From: Lottia gigantea
Taxonomy: Eukaryota; Mollusca; Gastropoda; Lottiidae
Assembly (NCBI RefSeq): GCF_000327385.1
Contig: NW_008708645.1
Span: 439,823 to 503,822 of the forward strand
Length of the DNA: 64,000 bases
Reading direction: 5' to 3'
The position numbers and the translations under genes were made by a program. A model generated the notes under the pieces. The model worked only from the letters and a program-made list of their open reading frames with translations. It did not search any database and was not told the DNA's origin. Positions 33,801-48,800 of this stretch are shown piece by piece. Positions within the stretch are counted from its first letter, which is position 1, and each line of letters opens with the position of its first letter.

Positions 33801-36800
33801 ATATTGAAAAAAATCAAACCCTGTTTCAAAATATCTAGTGTACATAGTAATCCTATCATTCATTACATCTTATAGAACAGAAATAGGCCTTTTTTATAAC
33901 ACAACCTCAAAAAGCAAGTTGTTACTCAGAGTTTCATACATAGAACATACTTAGAACTTCAGTGTGGACACAGGCTGAAATAGGTCAGTTGTATGAAGAT
34001 CACTTAGCGTGAAACTGGTTCTGTTTTAATATTACTAGAACATACATAGATGTAAATAAAATGTAGATCTATATATCACATGAATCACATGAGTAGATTA
34101 ATAATATTAAATGACACAGGGAAATTTTGATTATGCCATCTGGGAAAATTCATTTCCATCATACAAGCCATCATAATGTTAGTGAGAAAATCTATAGGAG
34201 ACTGATAGGAAACATCCCATAAATAGTATGTATCTTCAGGTCAACATAAGTTATATAACCCCCTTGATAATACCCAGCAAGACAATCTATAAAGACAATA
34301 AAGGGATTGTAAAGATATATTCTAGATTTTGTAGGGGATACTGATAGCATCAATTTGCACCATTACAATTTTCAATCAGATGTCTGCAGTTCCTACAATT
34401 TCACTAAATCACAAAATATGCTTAATCACATAAGGCCCTTTGCAATTAGTGACGTCATTAAACGCTTAGATTAAATTGGAATTGCAGGAACCACAGACGT
34501 CTGATTGAAAACATTCTAGGACGTCACATATTGCGTTATTATGTGGTCTGTAAACTGGCTGCTAGAGTTGAAAGAGTTCAGGTTTATATTCAGGATACAA
34601 TAATCAACTCTCTAGACAATACTCAGCTCAATTAGTATTATATTCATACTTAACACTTATCAATTATATATTTTATTTAAGTAGCTCATATCAAGGTCAA
34701 TAAAACTTGTAAACAAATCAATTATTAATGCTTTATGACCTTTCAGTATATATCACCATAACTTGGATTCTGAATTATTATGATAAAGTTACATAGCTTT
34801 CCATCACTAAAGCACAACTCTTTTAACAAACATTCTGAACTTGTCTTGAAATGTAGACATTAGAATAAGCTCTGCTTGTCCCACTTTGATCTGAAGCTTT
34901 TATTTTACTTATATATGTTTCTATGACAATAGTACAAGATGAATAAATTAATAACTATGAGTATATCAGGCTGTATAGTAATATATATGAACAATGTAAT
35001 TAATATTATTAATGAATATATAGTAGGTATAGAATCATGAAGGCCAACTCAATGAACTTTTTATGACTTTAGTTCTACACTCTAGTGACTTCATAAATAC
35101 TACTTGGAAAATCCAAAAAAATCATGACTTTTTACAGATTTTATTTTATGATTCCAAATAAAAAAGTTTTCCCGCCACTTCTGCTTATCAGAAACACCTC
35201 TTAGAAGACGATCAATGAAAAGACTTAATTAATTGTCACAGTATACCAATAGTCCTCTAAACTCCTGGAGTTACTATCACAGCAATATCTCAAATATCAT
35301 ATAGCCAGGGGGTGTCATTTGAGAATTCTATATGTCCATAAAACAACTCCACAAAAGTATTACCACAGACTATTCTAACATTGTGAATGAGGAAGGTACA
35401 AAACCTACAGCCAAAACCCATGTACACCTATGTTTCTTTATCAAATTTTGAGATAATTGATCTAATTTGGCATCTTCACAATGTCAAACTGCAATGGCCA
35501 CTTTTCTTGTATCACAGAAGTTTGTAAATGAAGGGATTTGATGTTCACTAGCAAGTACAGCTGATCAGAAGCCCCAACAGAAAGTTTGTGAACACAAAAC
35601 TATTATGTTTACATCATTTCTGTCCAGGGCTCTAATTGGCTGACTACATTGGTGTACAATCCAATCCAATAGCTGCATTCTGGGATGCATTCTGGCTATT
35701 GCAGTCAAGGTATGAAGTTGATATTAGCTTGACATCATAAAGACAGAGATTTGGTGACAAACAGATTTATAATGTTCAGGTAAGCCTCCTTCCACAGACC
35801 CTACCTCACTCAGCGTAAACTAGATAATAATCAATAGTTAAGTTTATTAATCAGTATATATTGATATTAATATCATATACTACTGTATAATGTTTATATT
35901 TCTATTAACTAATGTTATATCACAATCTGACACTAATTTTCAATTACAATATTTATTAGCCCTTGTCAAGAGGATTCTGGTTTCTCTTTATTTATATTGG
36001 TGCCATTTATGGCTTCTACTTGCATCATTCTGATTTCCTAAATGTCTGTGGTTCCTGTAATAATATAACATTAATATCACAAAAAATGCTAAAAGAATTC
36101 CTATCTTTTGCAATTAGTTGAATTACATGTCCAACAGACATCTGAAATTGGAATGGTGCAAATTCCTTTTATAAAGATTACAAATTAATGTACTTTTTTG
36201 AGCATTTAATAGATCAGGTAGATACAAACTTGATTATTATTAATCAAATCATGAAAAGGTGTTTTGCAAACAGGAATTTGAAAATGTCAGATGAAATAGG
36301 CAATCATTATTGTGTTGCACACTACAATGGACAAGAACTTTATGTTAAAGTCCCATTGTGGAGTTCAGTTTAACTGATCCAGATTTCATGGTAAAATTCA
36401 GAATAATAATGTCTGTTGGTAGGTTACTAAGCAACCAATACAACTAAAGTATATTGTTAATCAGTGAAGTCAAAATGAAATGATATATAATTAATAACAA
36501 CAATTAACAATATCTGTTACATAACACTTTCCTGTACCTTGTTCTAATTACAAGTAACATATCTACTGAGCTGTCCATACAACAATATTACTCTACTTCT
36601 TTTCAATGTGTATGATGATATCTACAGCCTGTAGCACATAAAACCTCTTTTTATTGTCCTATTTGTTTACCTTTTTACCACAAAATGATTAAATTCCGTA
36701 AGGTATAATATACACCTACCATATTCATTCTAATTGAAACCCCTGCCTCAACAAACGCCCCTCCCCCCCTTTTTTTTTATTATAATAACCCATGCCTCCA

Positions 36801-39800
36801 TTAAATTAATCAAAGCAAAACAAGAACCTTACATTGTTTTCTTGAATACAGAAATCAATTACAAACTAGAGCCACACGTGGCACAGAGTGGGACTTTGCA
36901 AATGTAGCAATTTGCTAAAGACCCCGAAAAAATCAAACTTCGACGATAATTAGGTCAAGCGCAAGAACAAGTCTAAAGTTGATAATTTTTTATTTTTTAG
37001 AAGATTCTAATACCGGAAGTAGACGTCAGACCTCACAAATGAAAGTATCAGCAGATAGCCAAGGTCAATGACCTTTGATCTTGAAAAGGAGAAGGCCTAA
37101 AAAGGTCAAGATCAAGAGATATACGCCATTAAAATTTCAAATTGCTAACGACTATAAAACCAGAAGTTGACTTAAGACAGCAAATATAAAAGTATAAATA
37201 GATAGCCAATGCCAATGACGTTTGATCCTACAAAGGTCAAGGTCAACAAAGGTCAAGGTCAAAAATTGAAAATTTTGAATTTCCAAAACCTGTTCCTTTT
37301 TTTGAACTATGAAGCGGAAACAACCAAAATTCTAAGACAAAGTGGCTCAAAATATGAGGGAATTGTGTAAAAAGTTCCATTTTGAACAAATGTATACTTT
37401 GCGAGTTATGCCCCTGGCCAAAAATGTCAATAATGAGTAATTAAACCCGGAAATGCCACGCCCAACTCAATTTTTTTTGAATAAGTTAATCAATATTCAA
37501 AATGTTACGTTATGTTCCAAATGTCAAGTTCCTACATAATAGAGGTCAAAAGATATAGGTCAACAAAAGTCTAAAAAGGTCAAAATTGAAAAATGAAAAT
37601 ATCCAAATGTTAAAACCGTTCCTTTTTTGAAACTATAAAGCTGAAACAACTGAGCTGTTAGTACCTACTGGCCAAAAGGATGAGGTAATTGTGTGCAAAG
37701 TCTCTTTTTGAACAAACGCATCCTATGCGAGTTATGCCCCAGCCCCAAAATGTAAACAATTAGTAATTTAACCCGGATGTGCCACGCCCACCCCAATTTT
37801 TTTGTCATAGGTGAATTCATATTCACAATAATATATACATATACCAAGCTCAAAAAGTCGCAAATATTGTAAAAAAAAAAAAACTCAAATTTGAAAAAAT
37901 CACGAATTTCAATTTTGCTTTAAAAAAACGATTGTTATATATCTATGTAAAGTACACGAGAAGCACATTAGGAAACCGAAAAAATTTACTCTCTAGGTTA
38001 ATTAGGTCACGTGCTAGAGCAGTCCAAAGTTGCGAATTTGGATGTTTTTGGACAGCTATAAAAGCGAAAGTAGACGTCAGAGGTCAAATATGAAAGCATA
38101 AACTAATAGACAACGTTAATGACCTTTGACCCAATGAAGGTCAAGGTCATAAAAGGTCAAGGTCAAAAATTGAAAATTTTGAATTTCCAAAACCTGTTCC
38201 TTTTTTTGAACTAAGAAGCAGAAACAACCGAACTTCTAAGACAAAGTGGCTCAATTCATGAGATAATTGTATGCAAAGTTCCATTTTGAACAAACGTATA
38301 CTTTGTGAGTTATGCTCCTGGCCAAAAATATCAATAATGAGTAATATTACCCGGATGTGCCGCGCCCACCTTAATTTTTTTGCATAGGGTAATTGATATT
38401 CCAAATGTTACGTTGTGTTTTAAATTTCAAGCTTCTACATTATTCAAGTCAAAAGATATAGGTCAACAAATGTCAATAAAGGTCAAAATCGAAAAATGAA
38501 AATATCCAAATGTTAAAACCCGTTCCTTTTTTGGAACTATAAAGCTGAAACAACTGAGCTGTTAACACAAACTGGCCAAAAGGATGAGGTAATTGTGTGC
38601 AAAGTCCCTTTTTGAACAAACGCATCCTATGCGAGTTAGCCCCCAGCCGCAAAATGTAAACAATTAGTAATTGAACCCGGATGTGCCACGCCCACCCCAA
38701 TTTTTTTGTCATAGGTGAATTCATATTCAAAGTGTCTAGTTGTATTCCAAATATCAAGGTTCTACATAGAATAGGTCATAAGATATACATACACGAAGAT
38801 CAAAAAGACACAAATATGGTAAAACTAAACTCAAATTTGAAAAAATCACGAATTTCAATTTTGCTTTAAAAAAGCAATTGTTCTATATCTATGTAAAGTG
38901 CATGAGAAGCACATTAGAAAACCGAAAAAATTAACCCTCTAGGTTAATTAGGTCACGTGCTAGAGCAGTCCAAAGTTGCGAATTTGGCTTTTTACGGATA
39001 GCTATAAAACCGGAAGTACATGTCGGAGGTCAAAGGTCAAAGTATCAAATGATAGCCAATGTCAATGACCTTTGACCCTATAAAGGTCAAGGTCATCAAA
39101 GGTCAAGGTCACGAGATATACGCCATCAAATATTGAAAAAATTCAATTGCAAATTGCAAAAAAGCAAAATCGAAATTCAAAAATCGGCTTCCTGCGATCT
39201 CTCTTAATTTTTATGTTCTTTCATTTGACACCAAAATTTTGAAATTCGGTTCAGCCAAATTGGCTGAATAAAAATTGAAGAGTTTCAGGGAAATCAAAAT
39301 GGCGGCCAAAGTTTCACGTCTGTTCCGGATTTTTTTTTCTTCGTTTTTTGGTCATAACTTTGTCTATCTATCAGCATAAATTTTTTTGTCCTATACAAAT
39401 TACAATGGAAGATATTCAACCGGAAGTGAACATCGATTTCCTGTTTAAACCGGAAGTGAAATTGAAATTTTTACTGTACCATTTTGTTTACTTTCTTAAA
39501 CTGTCTTTGCTCAATTTTCTTCAGATTAATCAGACAAAAAGCAAAAAAAATGAAAAAAATGCAAAATTTGGCAAAAAAAATGTCTGCGACATATTTTCGA
39601 GTTTTGAAATTTTGAAACTGCTATTCTTTCAGATTCCAAAAATGCAAACCCAAAGAAAATCGACCGAAAAATACGACTTCTAGAGCCGATTAACTATTCT
39701 TGCACATATTGAACTGTGGCACTTCCGGTTTTGCAAAAAAGATCCAAAATATATTTATGCACATCGTCGCCTATATCTAAGGTTCGTGAATGTTGAATGG

Positions 39801-42800
39801 TTGCTGCAACTATTGTAGTCTAAGCTCAGGAAGGATGTGGAAATTTTGAAAAAAAAAAAAATAAAAAAAAAATAAAAAAAAAAATAAAAAAAATAGAATT
39901 GACATTTCGATAACAAACTGGGACTTTGCTGAAAGCAAAGTCCCACAAATACAGATCATATATAACCATCACTACCTTGATGCCTGCCTTATACAGTCTA
40001 TTTTAGATGGCATGGATTGGCATCAATTGAAGAATTTGGCAACAAAATTAACTATGCCTCTCTTGAAAAAATGCACCTCCCCCGGCGCTTCAATTAGAAT
40101 GAATATGGTATGCTATGGAAGCAGATAGGACAAACCACAGTGTCAAGTTCTAACAAGGCTTTTGCAACACTGGGCAATTTTAAGTCTTTAATGAACATTA
40201 TGGAAATTTCTTACAGGCCTAATAAATAAGGGAATATCCACCTTTAAATGATAGCTGATGAAATTAAACTTGGTTGTTCAAATTATTTAGGATATTAAAT
40301 TACATATTTTTACTTGAAATCAGTTCCAGAGAACTGTTTCATACATATTAATTAAAGATAGATAGTCTGAAATAAACTACACCTGAATATAGGTTTATAG
40401 TAACTGAACAATGTTCTCAGTTATTTCTTCAGATTGGTGCAACTATAGCCTATTTATCACTCATTATTCTGACTGTTTTTTTAGAAAACATAAAACCAAT
40501 ATTGGTTGGAAAAAGCGAATGGTGCACGTAGAAACTATACTTGTCTCTGATACAAATTCATACAAAACTGATAAAATAGTAAATATCAACTGGGGTTAAA
40601 GGGCCCCAGGTCCTCTTGTTGGGTACATGTGACATCATCCTTATGTTCGTTCGAAAATTTCCTGCATGTCCACCAACAAGAACATATTAAAGCAAACATA
40701 CTTGATTAAAACCCATTCGAATCATCTTTTCATCCCTTAAACAACATTTTTAGTCGTTTTATACAGTAGCTTATATACGTTTTGGGTTTTTTGAATTTCG
40801 AATTTGTAAAATTCTTTTGAATTTTTTAAAAATACATTTGAATTTGTAACAATACTTTAGAATTTGCAAAAATACTTTGGAATTTGCAAAAATACTTTGG
40901 AATTTGCAAAAATACTCTGGAATTTGCAAAAATACTATGGAATTTGAGGATGTAACTTCGGTTGGGAGTGTCTAGCTCTCGCCTGCTTTGGGGTTTAATG
41001 ATTATTAAACCCTGTCTGCTCTGAATATACACACAGTCTCAAACAAGTTTAATGTCAGTGGTAATGCAGGGAATGACAAGTAAATATGTCAAACTAGCTT
41101 GGCACAGGCCTAGATTCCATCAAACATTATCATAAGAATTTGCAAAAGTATTTTTACAAAATCAAATGATTTTTTATAAAGTTAAAAAGAAAATCTTAAA
41201 TTGGAAATTCAAAAACATGTCATATTTGAGCTTCCGTAGTTTTATATGGAAATATATAATATATAAAATAAGAAATTCCTCTAATTCAGATTACAGAGAT
41301 TGAATGTTACTAATTATCAAAAATTTGGAGATTCGTAGCCAAGAAAACTCTTTAAGTCCTTCCATAATCTCCAAGTCAATTTCTAGACAATTAGGATGTT
41401 TCTTTTGTGACATTTAGAAGTAGACGTAATATTAGAAAATAAACACTATTATAGATATACTACTCCTTACTTTTATTTTAGCAATGTTTCAATAAGGATA
41501 TTGGATATTTTAAGAGTAATACTTAAAAAACAAATTATTTCAAAATAAATGAAATGAAATGAATTTTTCTGCACCATGTGGGCTAATGAAGACGGGCAAT
41601 GCCATGCAGGGTACAATGAGGAAAATTTAGCCAGCACAGTGGCAATAGCCTGCTCTTTTTCAATTTCCAACTGTCAAAGCATTTATAAATTGCACAGCCT
41701 GTAGCAACAGAACCAAGTCCAGTTTGAATTAAAAATATGATAATCTAGGAATATATTTATATTATATAATTCAAGTCTGATGTTTTAAGATGATTGAATT
41801 CAGATTTTAAATCTGACACTTTAAATCAATTGTAACATTAAATTTGGAAATGGTCCAATTATGTCTTAGAAAAAATAACACGAGCAATAAATTTCAATCA
41901 AGTGTCATGTCTGGAGTTTCTTTTCATTCTTTAAACTTTTATTTCTTTACAAGAAATCTGATGTCTGCAGTGTTCACAGTTTGAATACAATTTCAAACTA
42001 GTTAATAATAAAATGGAATGAATGGACTCATGAAGACATCAGGCCTGTAACCAGCCCAATGTGCCAAGAGGGGCAGCACTGGCGGTATTTGCATGGGGGG
42101 CAAAAGCTGATAGAGACCGATTTCAGGTTCATTTGAGAATTATATATAGTTATATTTTTGTAGGGGGTGGGGGGCAAATATAGTGTTCCAGAGGGGGGCA
42201 CAAACAGTGATATAGAAAGTGATATGTTTCTGGGTATTAAGCTAGCAAGCACCTATTCATCATGGCTCCTAACACAATAATCAAAACATCTTGCATAAAA
42301 AACAATAAAATGCAGGGTTATTACCAGGTTTGCATCTTTTTTTCTTACCAACTTGTTCTGGATGATTATATATGTACATATACTGTAGCATGAGTTTACA
42401 TGAAATAATTGTTCAATCTTTAAGACTTGTATCACTATCAGAGAGATTCAAATCAAAATCTCTGAATAATATAATATAATAATGTTTATAATAATAGATG
42501 ATAACTATTATGTATTTTATTTTTATATAATAACTATGTTCAAGTTGAGCTTATTTCTAAACTTTCTGCTTCAAAATATTATTCACATTTCAGATTAGCT
42601 TGGTTTATGATTTTCTAAAATACACATGTGTACATGAAAATATCATTGAAAAAAATTCATCCATTAAACTATGTGGGCTAATGAAGACGTTCAATGCCAT
42701 GCAGGGTGCAATGAGGCAAATTTTGCCAGGACAGCGGCATTAGCCTGCTCTTTTTTGATTTCCAACTGTCATGGGATCTTTAACATGCACAGCCTGTAGC

Positions 42801-45800
42801 ACACAGGGCCTCGTTTATTGTCCCATCTGAATGACTAGATGCTTTTTCCATGTCAGCCCCTCTTACCAGCATCACTGACAGAGCGAAACCGGGTTTAAAA
42901 ACCGAAGGTATTATCTCGACCTATGCCGGGATTGAACCCTGGACCTTCAGGTTAGCGAGCAAGCGTCTAACTCACTGAGCCACCACGGCTCCCAAGGATT
43001 GTAAGGAGATATTCTAAATATTTATGTGTATCAGGCACATTGGTAGCATTTCTGACAGCGAGCGTGACCAGCTTATCGTGCTATGAACACACATTTCAGG
43101 CATGGACAATAGTAGGATCACTTTCTGAACGTCAGTTTGATATCGCTTTGAGTGTGAATACAGCAACAGAATGGTGGAATGGTGCAAATTGTCCCCAATA
43201 CACATAAAATATTTACAAAAACTCTTTACAATTCCTTGAAGAATAAAATGGAAGCTAAACGATAACAAGACTTGCCATTACAGTTTAATTATTAGCCCTG
43301 ATTTAATATCCCTTCTTACCAATAGGTACTTTTAATTGTTTTTTATGGCATGTATCCTCAGCAAGTTTTAGACTACATAATGAGTAATTATCTCACAAAC
43401 AAGGTATCTTCACAATGTCAAGTTTTAACGGACTTCGTCTTATACATATTCACAATGTCAAGTTATTACAAACTTCGTCTTAAACCTTGACTGCAATAGC
43501 CACCTTTTTTGCATCATGGAAATTTGTACATGAAGCGATTTGATTGGATTGTAATAATAATAATAATCACTTTATTAGGCTGATTGGCTATATTTGCTTG
43601 CATACAATCCAATGAAATTGCTTCATTTACAAACTTCTCTGATTCAAAAAGGTGGCTATTACATCAAGGTATTAGACAATGTTAGTAATAGTAGGCTAGA
43701 TAAAATGAAAGAGCTGTTACCTTTCCAGAATCTGAAAGAAAGAGTGCTTTTCCAGCCTGCCTTATCCATGTTCCACTTACAGAAGTCAGAGAGAGAAATT
43801 AGTGCCAGAATTAACCAGGCCAGATATAACCCGGAAATATCTAATTTATCAAAATTATCATCTAGGTCTGATTGGGTGAAAATCTTCCTAATTTAAACCT
43901 CCTGTACATATATTTATTACAGGTGAGAATTTATAATCGAATGGAGTGTTACATCCCATCCTGTAAATAATTGGATGTACTTGCCAGGCAAGATAATATA
44001 TGCCCACTGGCAGCTTTGATTTTGAATAAAAATATTTGGCAGTACAGTAACAATCATTAGTATGAAATATTCAACCTTCAGACATACACTTCTTTAGACC
44101 TTATTGGGGTGATACTGAACTATATAACCAAGCTTTGGCAAGAATTGTGCCTTCAAAAATTAAACAAGGGCAATAACTCATAAATTATTTTTCTATTCTT
44201 TAACATTTTCAATAGGGTTCATCCTTGAGTGATAATAATCATTTTCTGTGATAGGTTAAAAAAATGAAATTTGAAAATGAAATAAAATCGAACTAAATTC
44301 AACTCAATTGACAAGTGAAACACTTTTAGAAACAAATGGGGATTATCTCATATTTAACCCCAAAATAATAATCCAATGTTTATGATATAACCTTATTGAG
44401 TTTAGGTATTATATATACTGAAAACCTACATAGTATAACATAGTAACCTTCTTAAACTAGCATTCAGCCAACCAAAATTAATCTTCAGAACCAACATTAA
44501 GCCAGTTTTACACACACAAAAATGTTTTTCTTGGAAACAGGTGATAGATAACACCTGTCTAAATGCATCAAAAATCAGTTTGGCTTTGATGGTAGTAATA
44601 CCACTCTATCTACAAGAGTTTTTATAATAATCATCATGTGTTTCAAGAATTCATGGTATAATTTGTAATGATATATCTCAACAAATCCCAACTGCTATTC
44701 AAACCTTCAAGGTATAGTGTACTGTACTACCTCTTAGAATGGACGTAAAATTTAAAGTCTCAAACTTGGTCAATAAGAATGGATATTCATCAGTTAGACT
44801 TTGCAAGTGTCATGACTAAAGAATATAATCTCTATATAAGACAATATTAAACTAAGTTATTATTCTAAGCAAATTTCAAAATTACTTAGTTTAATGAATT
44901 ATTACTTAGTTTTATGGATTTATTAGATTATAGAGAGATACTGTTGTATAGTTATGACACCAGGTAAGTCAACTGATAAACAAAGACTCAGTTTAACCAA
45001 GTTTAAAAATGTCAATTTTTTGGTCATCTTTAACACTTGTCCTGTGAGTTTGAATGATTTTTGAAAATTAACATTTTACACAGAGTAACATCGCAAAATG
45101 AAAAGATCCCAGAGTTCACTTAAAATCCCAAATAAAATGTGTTATACATGCATGATAAATCCAAAAACGCTGGTTTCTACCAAGAGGTGTCTTAATGTAG
45201 ATAGGCCAAAGATAGCTTGCCAGGCAAGGTAATATACGCCCACTGGCAGCTTTGATTTTGAATAAAAATATTTGGCAGTATGTACAGTATGAAATATTCA
45301 ACCTTCTTTTGAACTTTTTAGGGTGAGTCTGTCAAAATCTGTCAAGAATTGGTNNNNNNNNNNNNNNNNNNNNNNNNNNNNNNNNNNNNNNNNNNNNNNN
45401 NNNTTTTCTGATTTCAATCGGGCTTATCTTTGAGTGCTTATAAACACAAACACCAAGTTTCGTCAAAATCTGTCAATAATTGTGTCATCTAAAGTGTTTA
45501 CGAGCAATTGTGGATGGACGGACGGGCGGACATTTGTTTCCTGACCCAATTCCACTGTCTCCCTTTTACGTTGACGGCAATTTCTCCTTGGTGGTATTCA
45601 TGAAAAAGCATGTGTTGAGTTTCAGTTTGACTTGCATTTACGGGAACATGTAATCACAGCTTCAATCCATCTGCAAAATCTATTTCTAAGATCAAACTTG
45701 CAACTTGTTATTTTGAACCTCTAGTCACTCACAACTGGCAAATACAACCCCCCTGTTGCTTGGTCTAGATCTTTATATATTTAACCTGTATCATATATTT

Positions 45801-48800
45801 ATACAGACATAATGTAGATATGGCTCTACTCTCTAACACTATATTCAGCATGTAGTCAAGTAGTGGTAGGTCTAAATTATAAACAAAATAGCACCAACCT
45901 TCCCCTCCTGCACTTCTTTTATGATTAGTTGCCTCCATCTCCATGAAAATTATTATCTAATAGCAACCACATGCAACAGTAAAGAGATACTGTGAGTAAG
46001 TACTATATAATAGCCTAAAACACTGTGTTAATATATCATACAAAGTGTATTATGTCAACACTAGAGTAACTAGGAGCAGACAACTCTAGTTTGTGAAAAA
46101 ATCAATTTTAATCAAAAAGATACAGTATAATCAAGTTGGATTGTTACTAGCTATCTTACATTATAAGGGGTATTTTGAAACTAAGGTTTTTAGGTAGTTT
46201 GGTAACTAAGGGATAATTAACCCACAACAAGTAGGTTTTATACCAGTATCTACAACTAACCTTGTGCTTATTGAAATTCATATAACATGTCTAATTTAGT
46301 TATTCTTTTGCCAATTAAACTTTTTTATGAACACACTGAATTAAGATCAAAGAATTCAAAATGTAGTGATATTGTTTAAAAAAAGCATATATTATCTTTA
46401 TTTCAGGTTCAGCACTCCGTGCATTTTAATCAAATGGTTATCCTGAAAATTTTTCATACAGAGCATATCTACCACATTAGTTGGTTGATGCTAAAAATAT
46501 CAAACTGTAAAACTGTCAAAACCAACATTTTAATTTTATACCAGTTTTATCTCTTTTACAAATGTATCTGAAGGGACATGCATTATTTGCATCATTTTTT
46601 GATCATCCTTAAAGTTATACTACGTCTTAGAATTAACATAAAATTGAAGAATTTTAAACTAATAGCCAGTAGATATACCTGGTGTCATAAATAACATAAC
46701 AGGATCCTTATATAATCCGATAAATCCCAAAAACTTAATAATTATCCATAAATATGCAATTAATTGTTAATATACACTTAATATCAAGATTAATCGTTTT
46801 TCAATAGTTACTTAGTTTTATGAATTTTCCAATTTTGCATGGATTCTGTTGTAACTTTATGACACCAGGTAAGTTTACTGATGAATATAAACTCATATTG
46901 ACCATTTGGAGAACTTAAATTTTATGTTCATTCTAAGACGTAGTATCACTTTAATATAACAAGGTGAAATGAAATGAAATGCAGTTTTACGTCCTACTTT
47001 TCTGCACCATGTGGGCTAATGAAGATGGGCAAGGCCATGCAGGATGCAATGTAGGAAATTTTGCCAGGACAGCAGCATTGAATACACCAAAATGACATGG
47101 TCCCTGTCTAACATTCAGCCCTTGTAAAATTAGAAGGTTCTGTTATATTTACAGGCAGTATTAACCCACCATTGATTAATATTAATAAATATAAAGGATA
47201 TTGGAAAATCTATAAAATAATTATAGATAGTGATTATATAAACAGAGATAAATTGACCAGCCATTGATCATCAGCCTCAGATATTTAGTCTGAAACAATG
47301 GCAGATATTAAGTTGTATTAATCGTTGTAGACAACTGCTCAATCAAGTAGAACTCATAAACTTAAAAACAAGTTCAATCATAAGCTTGTATTGCAAACCC
47401 AGAAATCTTTTTTTTTAGGAATGTGAGATTGGACCTTATCTATGGTTACCTTGGTAACCTCATCACCCTGGAATTGTTGGAAACTGTCATTGAGCTAGCT
47501 TGTAGAGTAGTGGGACGTGATATTTTTAATAGTATTCCAACTAACTGCACAAATAATAATCTCTAGAGGTTATGCTTACATGCCCGTGCCTGTGCTTTCG
47601 TAACATTACTTAACCACAATAATACAACCTAAAATGCCTAATGTCAAACTGAAGCAACATAATAATGCACATTGTTATGCAATAAACACAACAAAACTGA
47701 TGTTTTAACTTTTAACTTTTAAATTTCAATGCATGTTATTGCTTGTAATGTTATCTTCGGTTGAGAGGTCTTGAAATTTCATTGTTTGTTTGTTTTTCTA
47801 TGTATGTTATGTTGAGTTGTAATATGCCATATTGTACAACAGCACCATAGAGCAGAATTTGCTGGATTATAGGCGCTATAGAAATAAATGATTATTATTA
47901 TTATTATGGTTTATACTGTAACAAACTAACTAGAATAGTTTATATTCATAACACACATCCAAAAATAAAACAATCTCAAATATTGTTGAATGATGTACTT
48001 AGCTAGATAATAACGTGTAAAGTACTAAATAGTCTAAATTGTCCAGTGGAATGGGGTGTCTCTAGAGTGTATAGAGTGACTAGAAACAGTGAAACTCAAT
48101 CAGGTTTAGATTAGAAAGTAAATATACAACAGTAGAAATCAATTAGTCACTAGATTGATACAACATACAATATTACAAACTGCTCACATCTCAATTGAAG
48201 CTCAACCATCAAATCAAAACATCTGTCTATTCCAGCCTCTGATAGCTACTTTTACAGTAATATTGTTGGCTGGTATAGAGACAGATATAGTAGATCCTGT
48301 TTTGTGAGGATTTTCTGCACTTCCATAGGGGAAGGGTTTTTAAACTTATAATTTATCTAAATCAGATCTGCCAAAGCCAGATATATTTAGAAAGAAGAAA
48401 ATATTTTTTCTTTTTTTAAACAATATTTATTCAAGAATTACAAATATTACATACATATATATAATATATATATATATAATACTTTTGTTGTTAGTCATAC
48501 CATCATAACCCCCTCCTCCCACACCATTAATGTCATGGCTGTGGTTTTTATTCACAAAACTAACCTCTCATTGGCCATTTCAGTCTACATTTGTCTCCAA
48601 AAGTTCAAGGGTCTTGCAAATACTAACAAAATAACAGTAACTGTGATGCCTAAAACAAATTCACAGTCATCATTAAAGTAATGTTAAAAATGCATCCTCA
48701 GGTGTGAGAAATCCCCTTAAAACAAGGCTTAGTTTTTCTGACCCTACTTCAGGTGACAACTGTCAAAATGTCTTATCAGCAGTTAGAATATAGGCAGATG

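Noticed and set aside
39348-39683. 111-codon frame, Lys-rich, within the 3.06-kb element
   Set aside because: Low-complexity AAAAA-driven frame with no transposase motif; not a gene.
42920-42993. Possible tRNA gene on the minus strand
   Set aside because: A- and B-box words are present but no acceptor stem closes and the body continues into a SINE; other copies share it.
43594-43896. 100-codon plus-strand frame
   Set aside because: Starts with TTG inside a foldback element and matches nothing recognised; the sequence may be single-copy but there is no coding evidence beyond the open frame.
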